From Nocardioides sp. L-11A (GTDB lineage: Bacteria > Actinomycetota > Actinomycetes > Propionibacteriales > Nocardioidaceae), in the NCBI GenBank assembly GCA_029961745.1, contig CP124680.1, forward strand, positions 5,518,001 to 5,582,000: a stretch of DNA of 64,000 nucleotides, given 5' to 3'. The position numbers were made by a program, and so were the translations under genes. Shown piece by piece: positions 1-8,087 of this stretch; position 1 is the first letter of the stretch; each line of letters opens with the position of its first letter. The notes under the pieces are model-generated. The model was not told the DNA's origin. It saw only the letters and a list, made by a program, of their open reading frames with translations, and ran no database searches.

Positions 1-405
1 GAACGGCCCGTGCTCGTCGCCGTCGGCGGTCCGTAGGGTGTGGGTCGCGGAGGCCTCGTCCCAGCGGACCTCCTCCACCTTCGTGTTCAGCCGGACGCGT
101 GGGGTCACGCCCCACTTCGCGGCGGTGTCCTCCAGATAGCGCTGGAGCTCCTGCCACCCGGCGTGGGTGCGGGTCCAGTCGCTGCGCTCGAAGGAGAACG
201 AGTAGACGTGCGACTCCAGGTCGACCTCGGCCCCGGGGTACCGGTTCTTCCACCAGGTGCCGCCGATGCCCTCGGCCGACTCGAAGACGACGTAGTCGAT
301 GCCGCGCCGGCTCAGCGCGACGGCAGCGGCGATGCCGCTGAAGCCGGCCCCGATGATCGCGACCCGGTGTCCCGGTGCCCGGTGCGCGGGTGCTGCTGAG
401 TTCAC
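1..405 (-). CDS. Baeyer-Villiger-type flavin monooxygenase, N-terminal part (runs off window)
   Basis: FAD-dependent monooxygenase of the BVMO/cyclohexanone monooxygenase class, which inserts oxygen next to a ketone to make an ester or lactone. Only the first 135 codons are inside the window. Visible are a Rossmann GAGFSG nucleotide-binding motif near residue 20 and GGTWWKNRYPGAEVD, which closely matches the GGTWYWNRYPG signature of BVMOs; the FxGxxxHxxxW fingerprint would lie outside. A GTG start at 405 is preferred because GGAGGA lies 6 bases upstream; an in-frame ATG at 420 includes that ribosome site in the coding region and is the alternative. A promoter and AGGTCT-like boxes lie upstream. 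A lactone-opening esterase (1268-2209) nearby supports the role. The substrate is unknown. Confidence 0.85.
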   Translation of the reverse strand, partial: MNSAAPAHRAPGHRVAIIGAGFSGIAAAVALSRRGIDYVVFESAEGIGGTWWKNRYPGAEVDLESHVYSFSFERSDWTRTHAGWQELQRYLEDTAAKWGVTPRVRLNTKVEEVRWDEASATHTLRTADGDEHGPF

Positions 406-449
406 CGCTGTCTCCTCCATCACGAGCCTGGTCAAAGGCTTATTGGTCT

Positions 450-478
450 ATTGTTTGGGTCTTTTGTGAGGGTGTCAA
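450..478 (-). promoter_or_regulatory. Predicted promoter of the monooxygenase gene with GntR-type boxes
   Basis: On the minus strand a perfect TTGACA (478-473) is followed after 17 bases by AACAAT (455-450, 4 of 6 matches to TATAAT). TGGGTCTTTTG (456-466, plus strand) lies in the spacer and TTGGTCTATTG (443-453) overlaps the -10. They resemble the boxes at 8871-8895 and 12131-12220, so repression by the GntR regulator at 9028 is inferred. Confidence 0.5.
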
Positions 479-513
479 GGTGTGCCGGACGCCGCGCGGG
501 CGACGTCCGTCAC

Positions 514-532
514 GCCGGCCGGACCGGCCGGC
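514..532 (-). terminator. GC-rich hairpin just after the SDR operon stop codon
   Basis: A perfect 19-base palindrome (GCCGGCCGG-A-CCGGCCGGC on the plus strand) starts 2 bases past the stop codon at 534-536. There is no T-run, as is common for actinobacterial hairpin terminators. It would separate the long operon from the monooxygenase gene. Confidence 0.45.
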
Positions 533-533
533 G

Positions 534-1268
534 CTACTTGATCTGGGCCGTCCAGCCGCCGTCCACGACCAGATCGGTCGCGGTCACGAAGGCGGCGTCG
601 TCGGAGAGCAGGAAGGCCACGGCGCCGGCGATGTCGTCCGGCAGGCCGAGGCGGCGCAGGGGCGTCCGACTCTCCATGTCGAGGCGGCGCTCGGGCGAGC
701 GCTCGTACAGGAAGTCGATCATCGGCGTGAGCACGGCGCCCGGGCACACCGTGTTGCAGCGGATGCCCTCGGGCCCCAGCTGGAGCGCCAGCGAGCGCGA
801 GAGCGAGACCACCGCGGCCTTGCTCACCTGGTAGGCGTCGAGCGGAGAGTCCATGCCACGGACGCCGGCGGTGCTGGCCACGTGCACGATGCTGCGCCCA
901 CGGCCGTTGCGCACCAGGGGGACCGCCGCGGCGGTCAGCCGGCGCAGGGCATGGAGATTGACGCCCATCGTCGTCTCCCAGACCTCCTCGGAGGTCTCCA
1001 GGAACGAGCCGTCGTCGTCGAAGAGGGCGACCCCGGCCGCGTTCACGAGATGGTCCAGGCTGTCCCAGCCGGCGAGCAGGTCGCGGGGATCCCCGGACAG
1101 CAGGTCGAAGGGGACGTACTCCGCCCCCTCCGGCAGGGCCACCTCAGCGACGGGACGGACATCGGTCGCGCGCACCCGCATCCCGTCGGCGACCAGGCGG
1201 CGCACGATCGCCGCCCCGATCCCGCCGCCCGCCCCGGTGACGAGCGCGGTGCGGCCGGCGGCGGTCAT
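534..1268 (-). CDS. Short-chain dehydrogenase/reductase (SDR), last gene of operon
   Basis: NAD(P)-dependent classical SDR of 244 residues, the usual length. The cofactor motif TGAGGGIG is at residues 11-18, followed by NAAG in the middle and the catalytic YQVSK pair near residue 150; the C-terminus ends VDGGW as in FabG-like enzymes. The ATG overlaps the esterase stop by one base (TGATG), so translation is coupled. It probably oxidises an alcohol or reduces a keto intermediate in the catabolic pathway encoded by 534-8812. The substrate cannot be read from the sequence. A hairpin follows the stop codon. Confidence 0.9.
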   Translation of the reverse strand: MTAAGRTALVTGAGGGIGAAIVRRLVADGMRVRATDVRPVAEVALPEGAEYVPFDLLSGDPRDLLAGWDSLDHLVNAAGVALFDDDGSFLETSEEVWETTMGVNLHALRRLTAAAVPLVRNGRGRSIVHVASTAGVRGMDSPLDAYQVSKAAVVSLSRSLALQLGPEGIRCNTVCPGAVLTPMIDFLYERSPERRLDMESRTPLRRLGLPDDIAGAVAFLLSDDAAFVTATDLVVDGGWTAQIK

Positions 1269-2209
1269 CAGGAGCCGTCCCGCGAGAACGCCGCCGCGAG
1301 CCGCTCGCCGGCGAAGCGCATCGAGTCGACCGCGGTCGGGAACAGTTCCTCCAGGCCGAAGAAGCCGTGGATCATGCCCGGCGTCTCGCACACCTCGACC
1401 GGGACGCCCGCGTCGGCCAGCGCCTTCGCGAAGAGTGCGCCCTGCGGGCGGATCGGGTCGCACTCGGCCAGGACCACCGTCGCCTCGGGAAGGCCGGCCA
1501 GGTCGGCGTCGAGTACGGCGACCCGCGGGTCGGTCGCGTCGGCGGGCGAGGCCAGGTAGTTGTCCTGGTGCCACTGCAGCTCGTCGCGGTAGAGCATGAT
1601 GCCCTCGTAGTCGGCGTCGAAGCCGATGCTCAGGTCGCAGGTCGTGACCGGGTAGACCAGCAGCTGGTGACGCAGGGCGACAGCACCCGACGCGCGCAGC
1701 GCGAGGGCCGTGGCCGCGGCGAGGTTGCCGCCGGCGCTGTCGCCGGCGACGGCGATCCGGGTCACGTCGACCCCGGGCAGGTGACCGGGCTCGGCCGCCC
1801 AGACGACCGCGTCGTACGCGTCCTCGGCGGCGGTCGGGAAGCGGGACTCCGGCCCGCGCCGGTAGCCCACGCTGAGGACCGCGGCACCCGAGGCCAGCGC
1901 CAGGAGCCGGGTCGTCGTCTCGTGCGACTCGATGCTGCCCAGCAGCCACCCGCCACCGTGGAAGTAGACGGTCAGCGGCAGGTCGCCCGCGCCGTCCGGG
2001 AGGAACAGGCGTCCCGGCAGCTCCGCGCCGTCCCGGGTCGGGACGACGACGTCGACCACCCGGGCGACCGGGGGCTTGGCGAGGCCGCCGAGGTCGCCGT
2101 CGAAGTTGGCCCGGGCCTCCGCCACCGGCAGCAGGTGCGCGTTCGGGCGCGGCGAGGCGTGGGCGTCGTCGATGAGCTTCTGGGCGAGGGGGTGCAGCGG
2201 CTGGGGCAT
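1268..2209 (-). CDS. Alpha/beta hydrolase, hormone-sensitive-lipase family esterase
   Basis: Esterase of the HSL (bacterial family IV) group, 313 residues. The oxyanion-hole motif FHGGGW is followed by the nucleophile elbow GDSAGGN; the acid and His are expected in the C-terminal third (GMIHGF). The start is the ATG at 2209, preceded by GGAG; a longer frame from 2323 would overlap the upstream synthetase gene and is rejected. It lies 67 bases after the synthetase stop and overlaps the next SDR by one base. Together with the Baeyer-Villiger monooxygenase it could open a lactone or cleave an ester, which is inference. Confidence 0.88.
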   Translation of the reverse strand: MPQPLHPLAQKLIDDAHASPRPNAHLLPVAEARANFDGDLGGLAKPPVARVVDVVVPTRDGAELPGRLFLPDGAGDLPLTVYFHGGGWLLGSIESHETTTRLLALASGAAVLSVGYRRGPESRFPTAAEDAYDAVVWAAEPGHLPGVDVTRIAVAGDSAGGNLAAATALALRASGAVALRHQLLVYPVTTCDLSIGFDADYEGIMLYRDELQWHQDNYLASPADATDPRVAVLDADLAGLPEATVVLAECDPIRPQGALFAKALADAGVPVEVCETPGMIHGFFGLEELFPTAVDSMRFAGERLAAAFSRDGS

Positions 2210-2276
2210 GACGGCTCCGATCGTCGGTGTCGTGGCGTGCGTGTGGTGTCGTGCGGTCGGTTCGGACGGGCGCGGC

Positions 2277-3659
2277 TCAGACGCGCTCGTAGTAGCGCTT
2301 GACCTCCCAGTCGGTGACGGCACCGGACTCGAAGGAGGCGAGCTCGGCCGCGGCCGACGCGTGCAGGTGCTCGAACACCTCGTCGCCGAAGGCGGACCGG
2401 GCGAGCTTCGAGTGCGAGAACCGCTCGACCGAGTCGTGCAGGGACGAGGTCATCACCTCGACCGACCGGTTGCCCCAGGCGTTGCCGGCGAACACCGGCG
2501 GCGTCGGATCGCCGGCCTCGATCCCGGCCAGGCCGGCGGCGATGGTGGCACTGAAGGCGTAGTAGGGGTTGACGTCGGCGCCCGGGATCCGGTTCTCCAC
2601 CCGGTACGACGCGCCGCGCCCGACCAGTCGGAAGGCGCACGAGCGGTTGTCGTGGCCGACCGCGATCGCGGTGCCCGCGAACTGGTCGGGCAGGTAGCGC
2701 TTGTAGGAGTTGACCGTCGGCGCGAACAGCAGACCGAGCTCGACGGCGTGGGCCAGCTGCCCGGCGACGAAGGAGCCGAACCGCGGCGACATGCCGCCGG
2801 TCTCCTCCGACCAGCACAGCGGTGAGCCGTCCTCGGCGTCCCACATGCTCACATGCAGGTGACACGACGAGCCGACCTCGTCGATCTTGGGCTTGGCCAT
2901 GAAGGTGACGGTCAGGTCCGCGCGGTGGGCCAGCTCCTTGATGCCGTGCTTGAAGAGCACGTGCCGGTCGGCCATCTCGAGGGCCTCGCAGTAGTCGAGG
3001 GTGATCTCCTGCTGGCCCAGGCCCCACTCCGGCTTGGAAGACTCGACGGGTACCCCGAACTTCGGCATGTCCTGGCGGATCTGGTGCACGAACCACTCGT
3101 CCCGCCCGCCCTGGACGACCTGGTAGTCCGACCGATAGTCCGAGAGCATCCGCAGATTGCGGTACTCGGCCTGCCAGGCCTCGGCCGGCGAGACGGCCGC
3201 GACGAAGAACTCCAGCTCCGAGGCGAACTGGAAGGCCAGCCCGTGCTCCCGGGCACGGGCGAGCTGGTGCTTGAGGATCGTGCGCGGCGCCACCGGGAGC
3301 AGGACGTCGGCGTCCCCCTGGTAGGCGTCGCAGATGACCATGAGCGCATGCGGCTCCCACGGCACCCGCCGCAGCGTCGCCAGGTCCGGCACCAGCCGGA
3401 TGTCCACCCAGCCGTTGTCGGCATTCGACACCGGCAGGTCCAGCGGGTTCATCTCCAGGTCGACGGCGAAGACGAAGCTGCTCGCGTTCACACCCTGCCC
3501 CTCAAGGCACAGGGTGCGGAAGGCGTCGATCGTCAGCCGCTTGCCGACCAGGCGACCGTACGGGTCGGGCGCGGCGCAGATGACGGTGTCGACCTCGCCG
3601 CGACGGGCGAGGTCCTCGAAGGTGTCGAGGTCCACGATCGGGCCAGCGGGATGGTTCAC
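2277..3659 (-). CDS. Glutamine synthetase-like gamma-glutamyl-amine ligase, copy A
   Basis: 460-residue member of the GS superfamily (GlnA3/PuuA/IpuC-like), expected to join glutamate to an amine using ATP. Active-site elements are present: ELEFF (metal Glu), the PEWGLGQQEI Glu pair, MAKP, GSSCHLHVS (catalytic His), VNSYKR, DNRSCAFR and the RVENRIPGADVNPY metal/substrate segment. The usual DGSS ammonium-side Asp segment reads NASS, consistent with an amine other than ammonia as acceptor. The GTG start overlaps the stop of copy B (GTGA). It lies in an operon with SDRs and an esterase, with a PuuD-like hydrolase at 13264. True ammonium-using GlnA is unlikely in this context. Confidence 0.88.
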   Translation of the reverse strand: MNHPAGPIVDLDTFEDLARRGEVDTVICAAPDPYGRLVGKRLTIDAFRTLCLEGQGVNASSFVFAVDLEMNPLDLPVSNADNGWVDIRLVPDLATLRRVPWEPHALMVICDAYQGDADVLLPVAPRTILKHQLARAREHGLAFQFASELEFFVAAVSPAEAWQAEYRNLRMLSDYRSDYQVVQGGRDEWFVHQIRQDMPKFGVPVESSKPEWGLGQQEITLDYCEALEMADRHVLFKHGIKELAHRADLTVTFMAKPKIDEVGSSCHLHVSMWDAEDGSPLCWSEETGGMSPRFGSFVAGQLAHAVELGLLFAPTVNSYKRYLPDQFAGTAIAVGHDNRSCAFRLVGRGASYRVENRIPGADVNPYYAFSATIAAGLAGIEAGDPTPPVFAGNAWGNRSVEVMTSSLHDSVERFSHSKLARSAFGDEVFEHLHASAAAELASFESGAVTDWEVKRYYERV

Positions 3660-4921
3660 AGGTGCTCTCCGTAGCGTCGAAGTTCCCAGTCGGTGATGGT
3701 GGTGCGCAGCCAGTGCTCGTAGCGGTCGGCCTCGTTGCGGCGGGTCGCGGCGTAGCCCGCGACGAAGTCCTCGCCCAGCACGGCCTTCGCGTGGTACGAC
3801 GCCTCGAGCCGGTCGGCGGCGGACCGCAGGTCGGCCGGCAGCGGCTCGGCGTCGGCGCGCGGTCCGGCCGGCGGCAGCGCGAGACCCTCGTCGATCCCGG
3901 CCAGGCCGCCGCCGAGCAGGGCCGCGGCGACCAGATAGGGACTGGCGTCCGCGCCCGGGCGGCGGTGCTCGACCCGCGCGCCCGGGACCGAGTCGACCAG
4001 GACCCGCAGCGCGGTGCTCCGGTCGTCGAGGCCCCAGGTGGCCGACTCGGCGACGAACATCTCCTTGTCGAGCCGCTTGTAGGAGTTCACGAACGGGAGA
4101 ACCAGCGCGGTCAGGTCGCCCATCGTCGCCAGCATCCCCGCCAGGTAGCCCTGCGCGAGCGGCGAGACCTCCCCGGGGCGCTCGGCGAAGACGTTGCGGC
4201 CGTCCCGGGCCAGGCTCGAGTGGACGTGCCCGCCGGCGCCCGAGCGGTCGCCGTACGGCTTGGCCATGAAGGTGGCCCGCAGGCCGCGCTCCGCGCACAG
4301 GTCGCGGAAGTACTGGCGGGCGCGGGCGGCGCCGTCGGCGGCCCGCAGCGCGGGCTGCGGCTTGAGCGCGAACTCGAAGAAGCCCGGGCCGAGCTCGGCG
4401 TGGAACGCCTCGACGGGCGCCCCGATCTGCTCCATCCGGTCGACGAAGTCGGCCGCGACCGCCTCGGTCTCCCGCAGCCGGGTCAGGCTGTAGGCGTTCT
4501 CGGTGCGGCCGAGCGGGGCGCGGGTCGCGGCGTCCTCGATCCACAGCTCGTACTCGAAGCCGAGCACCGGCTCCAGCCCGAGCTCGGCGTACCGGCCGAC
4601 CAGGCGGCCGAGCAGGCCGCGCGCCGATGCCGGGATCGGTACGCCGTCCGCGTCGACCAGGTCGCCGATGGCGGCGGTCACGGTGCCGGTGCGCCAGGGC
4701 AGCTCGACCACGGTGTCGGGGTCGACTCGGACCCGGGCGTCGGGATAGCCGTTGGCGGCGCTGCTGGTCGGGGTGTCCGTGACCTCGTCTGTGAGCGAGA
4801 GGCCGTGCACGATCGTGCAGAACGTGAGCCCGTCGCCGTCCAGCTTCTCGGTGCGCACCAGCTTGCCGCGGAGCCCGAGGTCGTAGTCGGGCACCTCCAA
4901 CTGGGTCAGCGCGACGCTCAT
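3656..4921 (-). CDS. Glutamine synthetase-like gamma-glutamyl-amine ligase, copy B
   Basis: A second, divergent GS-superfamily protein of 421 residues directly before copy A. It keeps EYELW (metal Glu), the ELGPGFFEF Glu pair, MAKP, GAGGHVHSS, VNSYKR, DDRSTALR and RVEHRRPGADASPYL, so it looks catalytically complete. It is shorter than housekeeping GlnA (about 470 residues). Copies A and B differ too much to be a recent duplication, so they may act on different amines or form a mixed ring. ATGA overlaps link it to both neighbours. It is not a degraded copy. The substrate is unknown. Confidence 0.85.
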   Translation of the reverse strand: MSVALTQLEVPDYDLGLRGKLVRTEKLDGDGLTFCTIVHGLSLTDEVTDTPTSSAANGYPDARVRVDPDTVVELPWRTGTVTAAIGDLVDADGVPIPASARGLLGRLVGRYAELGLEPVLGFEYELWIEDAATRAPLGRTENAYSLTRLRETEAVAADFVDRMEQIGAPVEAFHAELGPGFFEFALKPQPALRAADGAARARQYFRDLCAERGLRATFMAKPYGDRSGAGGHVHSSLARDGRNVFAERPGEVSPLAQGYLAGMLATMGDLTALVLPFVNSYKRLDKEMFVAESATWGLDDRSTALRVLVDSVPGARVEHRRPGADASPYLVAAALLGGGLAGIDEGLALPPAGPRADAEPLPADLRSAADRLEASYHAKAVLGEDFVAGYAATRRNEADRYEHWLRTTITDWELRRYGEHL

Positions 4922-6012
4922 CGCGTCCCTCCTTCCGCGCTCGGGCGGCGTCGGGGACTGCGGCCGACCCGCTCATAGACAGCGTCCGGCACCAGCGCGG
5001 GATCGCGATAGATCCACCAGGTGCAGGACGGGTTCTCCTCGGTGGCCGGCCAGGTCGGCGCGTCGATGACCCGGGTCGGGTAGCCGAGCCGGTCGATCGG
5101 CATCACCTCGTTGAGCTGGCAGCAGTGGACGCAGTAGGAGCAGACGCCCACCTTGTTCCATGCCCAGTCGTGCGGTTGCGTCGTCACAGCGAAGCCGTAC
5201 GGCGCCGCCGCCCGCGGGCTGCCGCCGGTGATGCCCGCGGCCAGCGAGCGACCGCCGGAGCCGCAGGGGGCGAAGCGGAAGCCGATCCGGTCCGGCTCCT
5301 CGATCACCTCGACCGCGCCGCTGCGGTCGGGGCCGGTCAGGTGGGCGTGGAAGCCGTCGAAGACAGCGACGGCGAGCTGCCGCGCCGACTCGGTCCAGGG
5401 TTGGCTCGCCAGCGCGTAGCGGCGCTCGTGGACGTCGTACCAGTCGGCCATCAGGTGGTCCCACAACTCGCCGAGGGCGTCCTCGCCGACCAGCCGGACG
5501 GCCACGTCGATCATGCCGGACACGAGGTCGACGGCGTCGTCGTGGATGCCCTGCCAGCAGACGCGGGCCGCCTCCACCGCGGCGTCGGCGTCGGCGATGC
5601 CGCCGGTGCGGCACAGCGTCGCCGCGTGCTCGGCGCTCGCGACGTAGTCGCCCCAGCGTGCGGCGATGCCGTCCTCGGGACCCTGGCCCAGGAGCCGGCG
5701 CAGCCGCGCCTCCTCGGCCGCGAGCACCGCCGGGTCGATACCGCGCTCGCGCACCCAGGCCACCGTCGTGCCCGGCCAGCTGCCGTAGACGTCACGCAGC
5801 TCGTCGGCCTCCAGGAGCGACACCTCGACCAGCCGCGCGGCGTCCTCGGACCGCCCTTCGGCCAGCGCGCGGCGCGCGGCGGCGAAGGTGCCCTCGCCGA
5901 GCTCGGCCCACGAGCCGGTCCGGGTGACCCGCCCGAGCGAGATCTCGTCGGCCACGGCGCCGGGCCCGGCGACCAGCGGGAGGGACGGGATCCCCGTCGG
6001 TCCGGTGCTCAT
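4918..6012 (-). CDS. Unknown protein with a Cys-rich C-terminal motif
   Basis: 364 residues; family not recognised. The N-terminal two thirds are predicted mainly helical and charged (ARRALAEGR, AAEEARLRRLL). The C-terminal third carries FAPCGSGGR, then WAWNKVGVCSYCVHCCQLN, then PSCTWW; this cluster of six Cys and one His looks like a metal or cluster site. No signal peptide or membrane segment. The gene overlaps both neighbours by 4 bases (ATGA) inside the ligase/SDR operon, so its product is made with them. It could be a cofactor-dependent enzyme or a scaffold for the pathway; no function is assigned. Confidence 0.7.
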   Translation of the reverse strand: MSTGPTGIPSLPLVAGPGAVADEISLGRVTRTGSWAELGEGTFAAARRALAEGRSEDAARLVEVSLLEADELRDVYGSWPGTTVAWVRERGIDPAVLAAEEARLRRLLGQGPEDGIAARWGDYVASAEHAATLCRTGGIADADAAVEAARVCWQGIHDDAVDLVSGMIDVAVRLVGEDALGELWDHLMADWYDVHERRYALASQPWTESARQLAVAVFDGFHAHLTGPDRSGAVEVIEEPDRIGFRFAPCGSGGRSLAAGITGGSPRAAAPYGFAVTTQPHDWAWNKVGVCSYCVHCCQLNEVMPIDRLGYPTRVIDAPTWPATEENPSCTWWIYRDPALVPDAVYERVGRSPRRRPSAEGGTR

Positions 6013-6788
6013 GTCAGCTCGAACCCGCCGTCGATGCGCAGGTCCGCCCCCGTCACGTACGACGCCTGGTCGGCCAGCAGGAAGGCGATCGCCGCGGCGA
6101 CCTCGTCGGCGCGGGCGAACCGGCCGAGCGGCACCCGGGCGGCCAGCGCCGGCGGCAGCTGCGCGGCGGTGCCGTGCGCCGCGGCCATCGCGGTCGCGAC
6201 GAAGCCCGGCGAGACCGTGTTGACCCGTACCCCCCGGGCCGCGAGCGCCCGGCCCGCCGTGCGGGTGAGCATCGCGAGCCCGGCCTTGGAGGCCGCATAG
6301 GCGGGGTTGGGGTCGGGGTTGCTGAGCGCGATCACCCGGTGCGCCTCGATCGACCCGACGTTGACCACCGCGCCGCCCGCCGCGGCGAACCGCGGCCCGG
6401 CCGCGTCGAGCACCCGGTAGGCGCCCACGAGGTTGACGTCCAGCGTGCGCAGCCAGCTCTCGGAGCCGGCGCCGGCGAACCCGGTCTCGTCGAGGATCCC
6501 GGCGCAGTTGACGACGTACGAGAGCGGGAGACCGGCACGCAGTCGGTCGAGCGTGGCGCCGAGGCCGTTGGCGTCCGTCACGTCGACCGCCGCGCAGCGC
6601 CGCCGTCCGTCGTATCCGCCGTTGCCGTCGGGGACCACCCGGTCCAGGCAGAGCACGGTGAGCCCGGCGTCGAGCAGCAGCGTCGCGGTGGCCGCGCCGA
6701 TCCCACCCGCCGCGCCGGTCACGACCGCGACCTCGCCGGCGTAGGTCAGGCTGGTCCCGCGTGCGTTCTCGTGCATCGCCTCGTGCAT
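6009..6788 (-). CDS. Short-chain dehydrogenase/reductase (SDR)
   Basis: Classical SDR of 259 residues with TGAAGGIG near residues 24-31, NCAG, the active-site pair YAASK and a C-terminal IDGGF. The ATG at 6788 lies 3 bases after the stop of the DUF1116 gene; a second in-frame ATG at 6776 (fifth residue) would remove the unusual MHEA stretch and is also possible. The stop overlaps the next start (ATGA). It is one of three SDRs in the operon and likely handles a different oxidation step from the others. Substrate unknown. Confidence 0.88.
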   Translation of the reverse strand: MHEAMHENARGTSLTYAGEVAVVTGAAGGIGAATATLLLDAGLTVLCLDRVVPDGNGGYDGRRRCAAVDVTDANGLGATLDRLRAGLPLSYVVNCAGILDETGFAGAGSESWLRTLDVNLVGAYRVLDAAGPRFAAAGGAVVNVGSIEAHRVIALSNPDPNPAYAASKAGLAMLTRTAGRALAARGVRVNTVSPGFVATAMAAAHGTAAQLPPALAARVPLGRFARADEVAAAIAFLLADQASYVTGADLRIDGGFELT

Positions 6789-6791
6789 GGC

Positions 6792-8087
6792 TCAGTCTCG
6801 GTCATAACGGTCGGCGTGCGCCGCCTGGGCCGCCTCGAAGCAGGCCCGCGGCGCGCGGATCACGCCGGCGCCGATCTGACCGCCGTCGCGACCGGCCAGG
6901 CCGACGTCCATCACGGGCAGGATGTCGGTCGCGAGGACCTTGCGCACGTCGACCGCGGTCGGAGTCCCCCGGAACGAGAAGAGCGGGATCCGGTAGTCCG
7001 GGTTCTCCCCGTGGGTGATCTCGTACATCTCCTTGTTGCGCTCGATCATCACCTCGGGCGAGCCGCCCTGGTAGTCCTGCAGCGACAGCGCGCAGGCCTG
7101 GGCGAATCCGCCGAGACCGACCGTCTCCGTGATCGGGGACTCCCCGCCCATCCAGGTGATCTCGTCCTCGGTGTGCCCGGCGAAGAGCTTGCCCTGGTGG
7201 ATCGGCGGCGGGCCCTCGAACCACCGGTCGCCGAGCCCGGCGACCTTGATCGCGAAGCCGCGGCAGCTGAACGCCATGGCCGAGACCAGGGTGGACCCGG
7301 CGACGTCCTTCATCGCGTCCGCGCTGGCCTTGGACGCCGCCATCGACAGGCGCAGGAAGAAGTAGTCGTTCTCGGCGAGGTGCAGCATCGTCTCCCGGAC
7401 GTGCGGCACCCCCTCCTGGATCATGTCGAGGACCGCGGGCAGGATCTCGCGGTTGAACAGCACCGAGGCGGCCGCGTTGCGGCTGTGCACCTCGTCGCCC
7501 ATCCGCAGCGCGCGGGCGATGAGCGGCTTGAGGGCGATGCCGCCCTGCCGCCGGATCGCCTCGCCGACGACCGGCGCCAGCACCTCGTTGACGTGCAGGA
7601 GCCGCTCGTGGACGCCCTCGTCGTAGCAGCCGTAGTTGAGCCGACGCGGCTCCTTGCCCTCGTAGAAGTTGCAGAACCCGACGTTGCCGTGGGTCCGGTT
7701 CTCCACCACGAAGACCGGCATCGAGGCGGTGTAGATGCCCGCCAACGAGCCGACCGCGCCGTAGTCGTGGCAGGCACCGACCCGGATCGCGCCGCTCTCG
7801 AAGCCGGCGATCGCCTCTTCGCGGGTGGCGGCCAGGCCCTCGAAGAGAGCGCCGCCGATCAGTGCCTCGCGCTGGCCGCCGACGTACTCCGACCAGGGCA
7901 TGGGCGCCCCGGACGTGAGCACGAGGTCGTCGGTGTAGCCGGGGATCACCTCGCGGGCCGGCCGGACGTCGACGACCCACGGGTCCGCGGCGGTGAGCCG
8001 GGCGAAGGCCTCGGCGTTGGCCGCGTCGACGTCGAGGCCGGTGGCGTCGGCCGCCGGCCCGGTCTCGAGTCCGCTCGCCGTCACCAT
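6792..8087 (-). CDS. DUF1116 (YlbE/AllG-like) protein
   Basis: 431-residue protein of the DUF1116 family. In E. coli the member YlbE (AllG) is one subunit of oxamate carbamoyltransferase with FdrA (AllF) and YlbF (AllH). The family look is seen in GACHDYGAVGSLAG, CYDEGVHER, DEVHSRNAAAS and GLGDRWFEGPPP. No FdrA or YlbF gene is in the window, so its role here is open; it may have another partner or act alone. ATG at 8087 overlaps the preceding SDR by 7 bases; GTG at 8084 is an alternative giving a GTGA overlap. The setting with amine ligases suggests nitrogen or acyl-group transfer, as inference. Confidence 0.8.
   Translation of the reverse strand: MVTASGLETGPAADATGLDVDAANAEAFARLTAADPWVVDVRPAREVIPGYTDDLVLTSGAPMPWSEYVGGQREALIGGALFEGLAATREEAIAGFESGAIRVGACHDYGAVGSLAGIYTASMPVFVVENRTHGNVGFCNFYEGKEPRRLNYGCYDEGVHERLLHVNEVLAPVVGEAIRRQGGIALKPLIARALRMGDEVHSRNAAASVLFNREILPAVLDMIQEGVPHVRETMLHLAENDYFFLRLSMAASKASADAMKDVAGSTLVSAMAFSCRGFAIKVAGLGDRWFEGPPPIHQGKLFAGHTEDEITWMGGESPITETVGLGGFAQACALSLQDYQGGSPEVMIERNKEMYEITHGENPDYRIPLFSFRGTPTAVDVRKVLATDILPVMDVGLAGRDGGQIGAGVIRAPRACFEAAQAAHADRYDRD

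Noticed and set aside
487..508. Second hairpin-like GGACG...CGTCC near the operon end
   Set aside because: The arms are short and expected by chance in GC-rich DNA; only 514-532 is long and perfect.
2277..4976. One 899-residue frame spanning both synthetase-like genes
   Set aside because: It reads copy A in frame, but the upstream part is out of frame with copy B. The two genes are separate with a GTGA overlap at 3656-3659.
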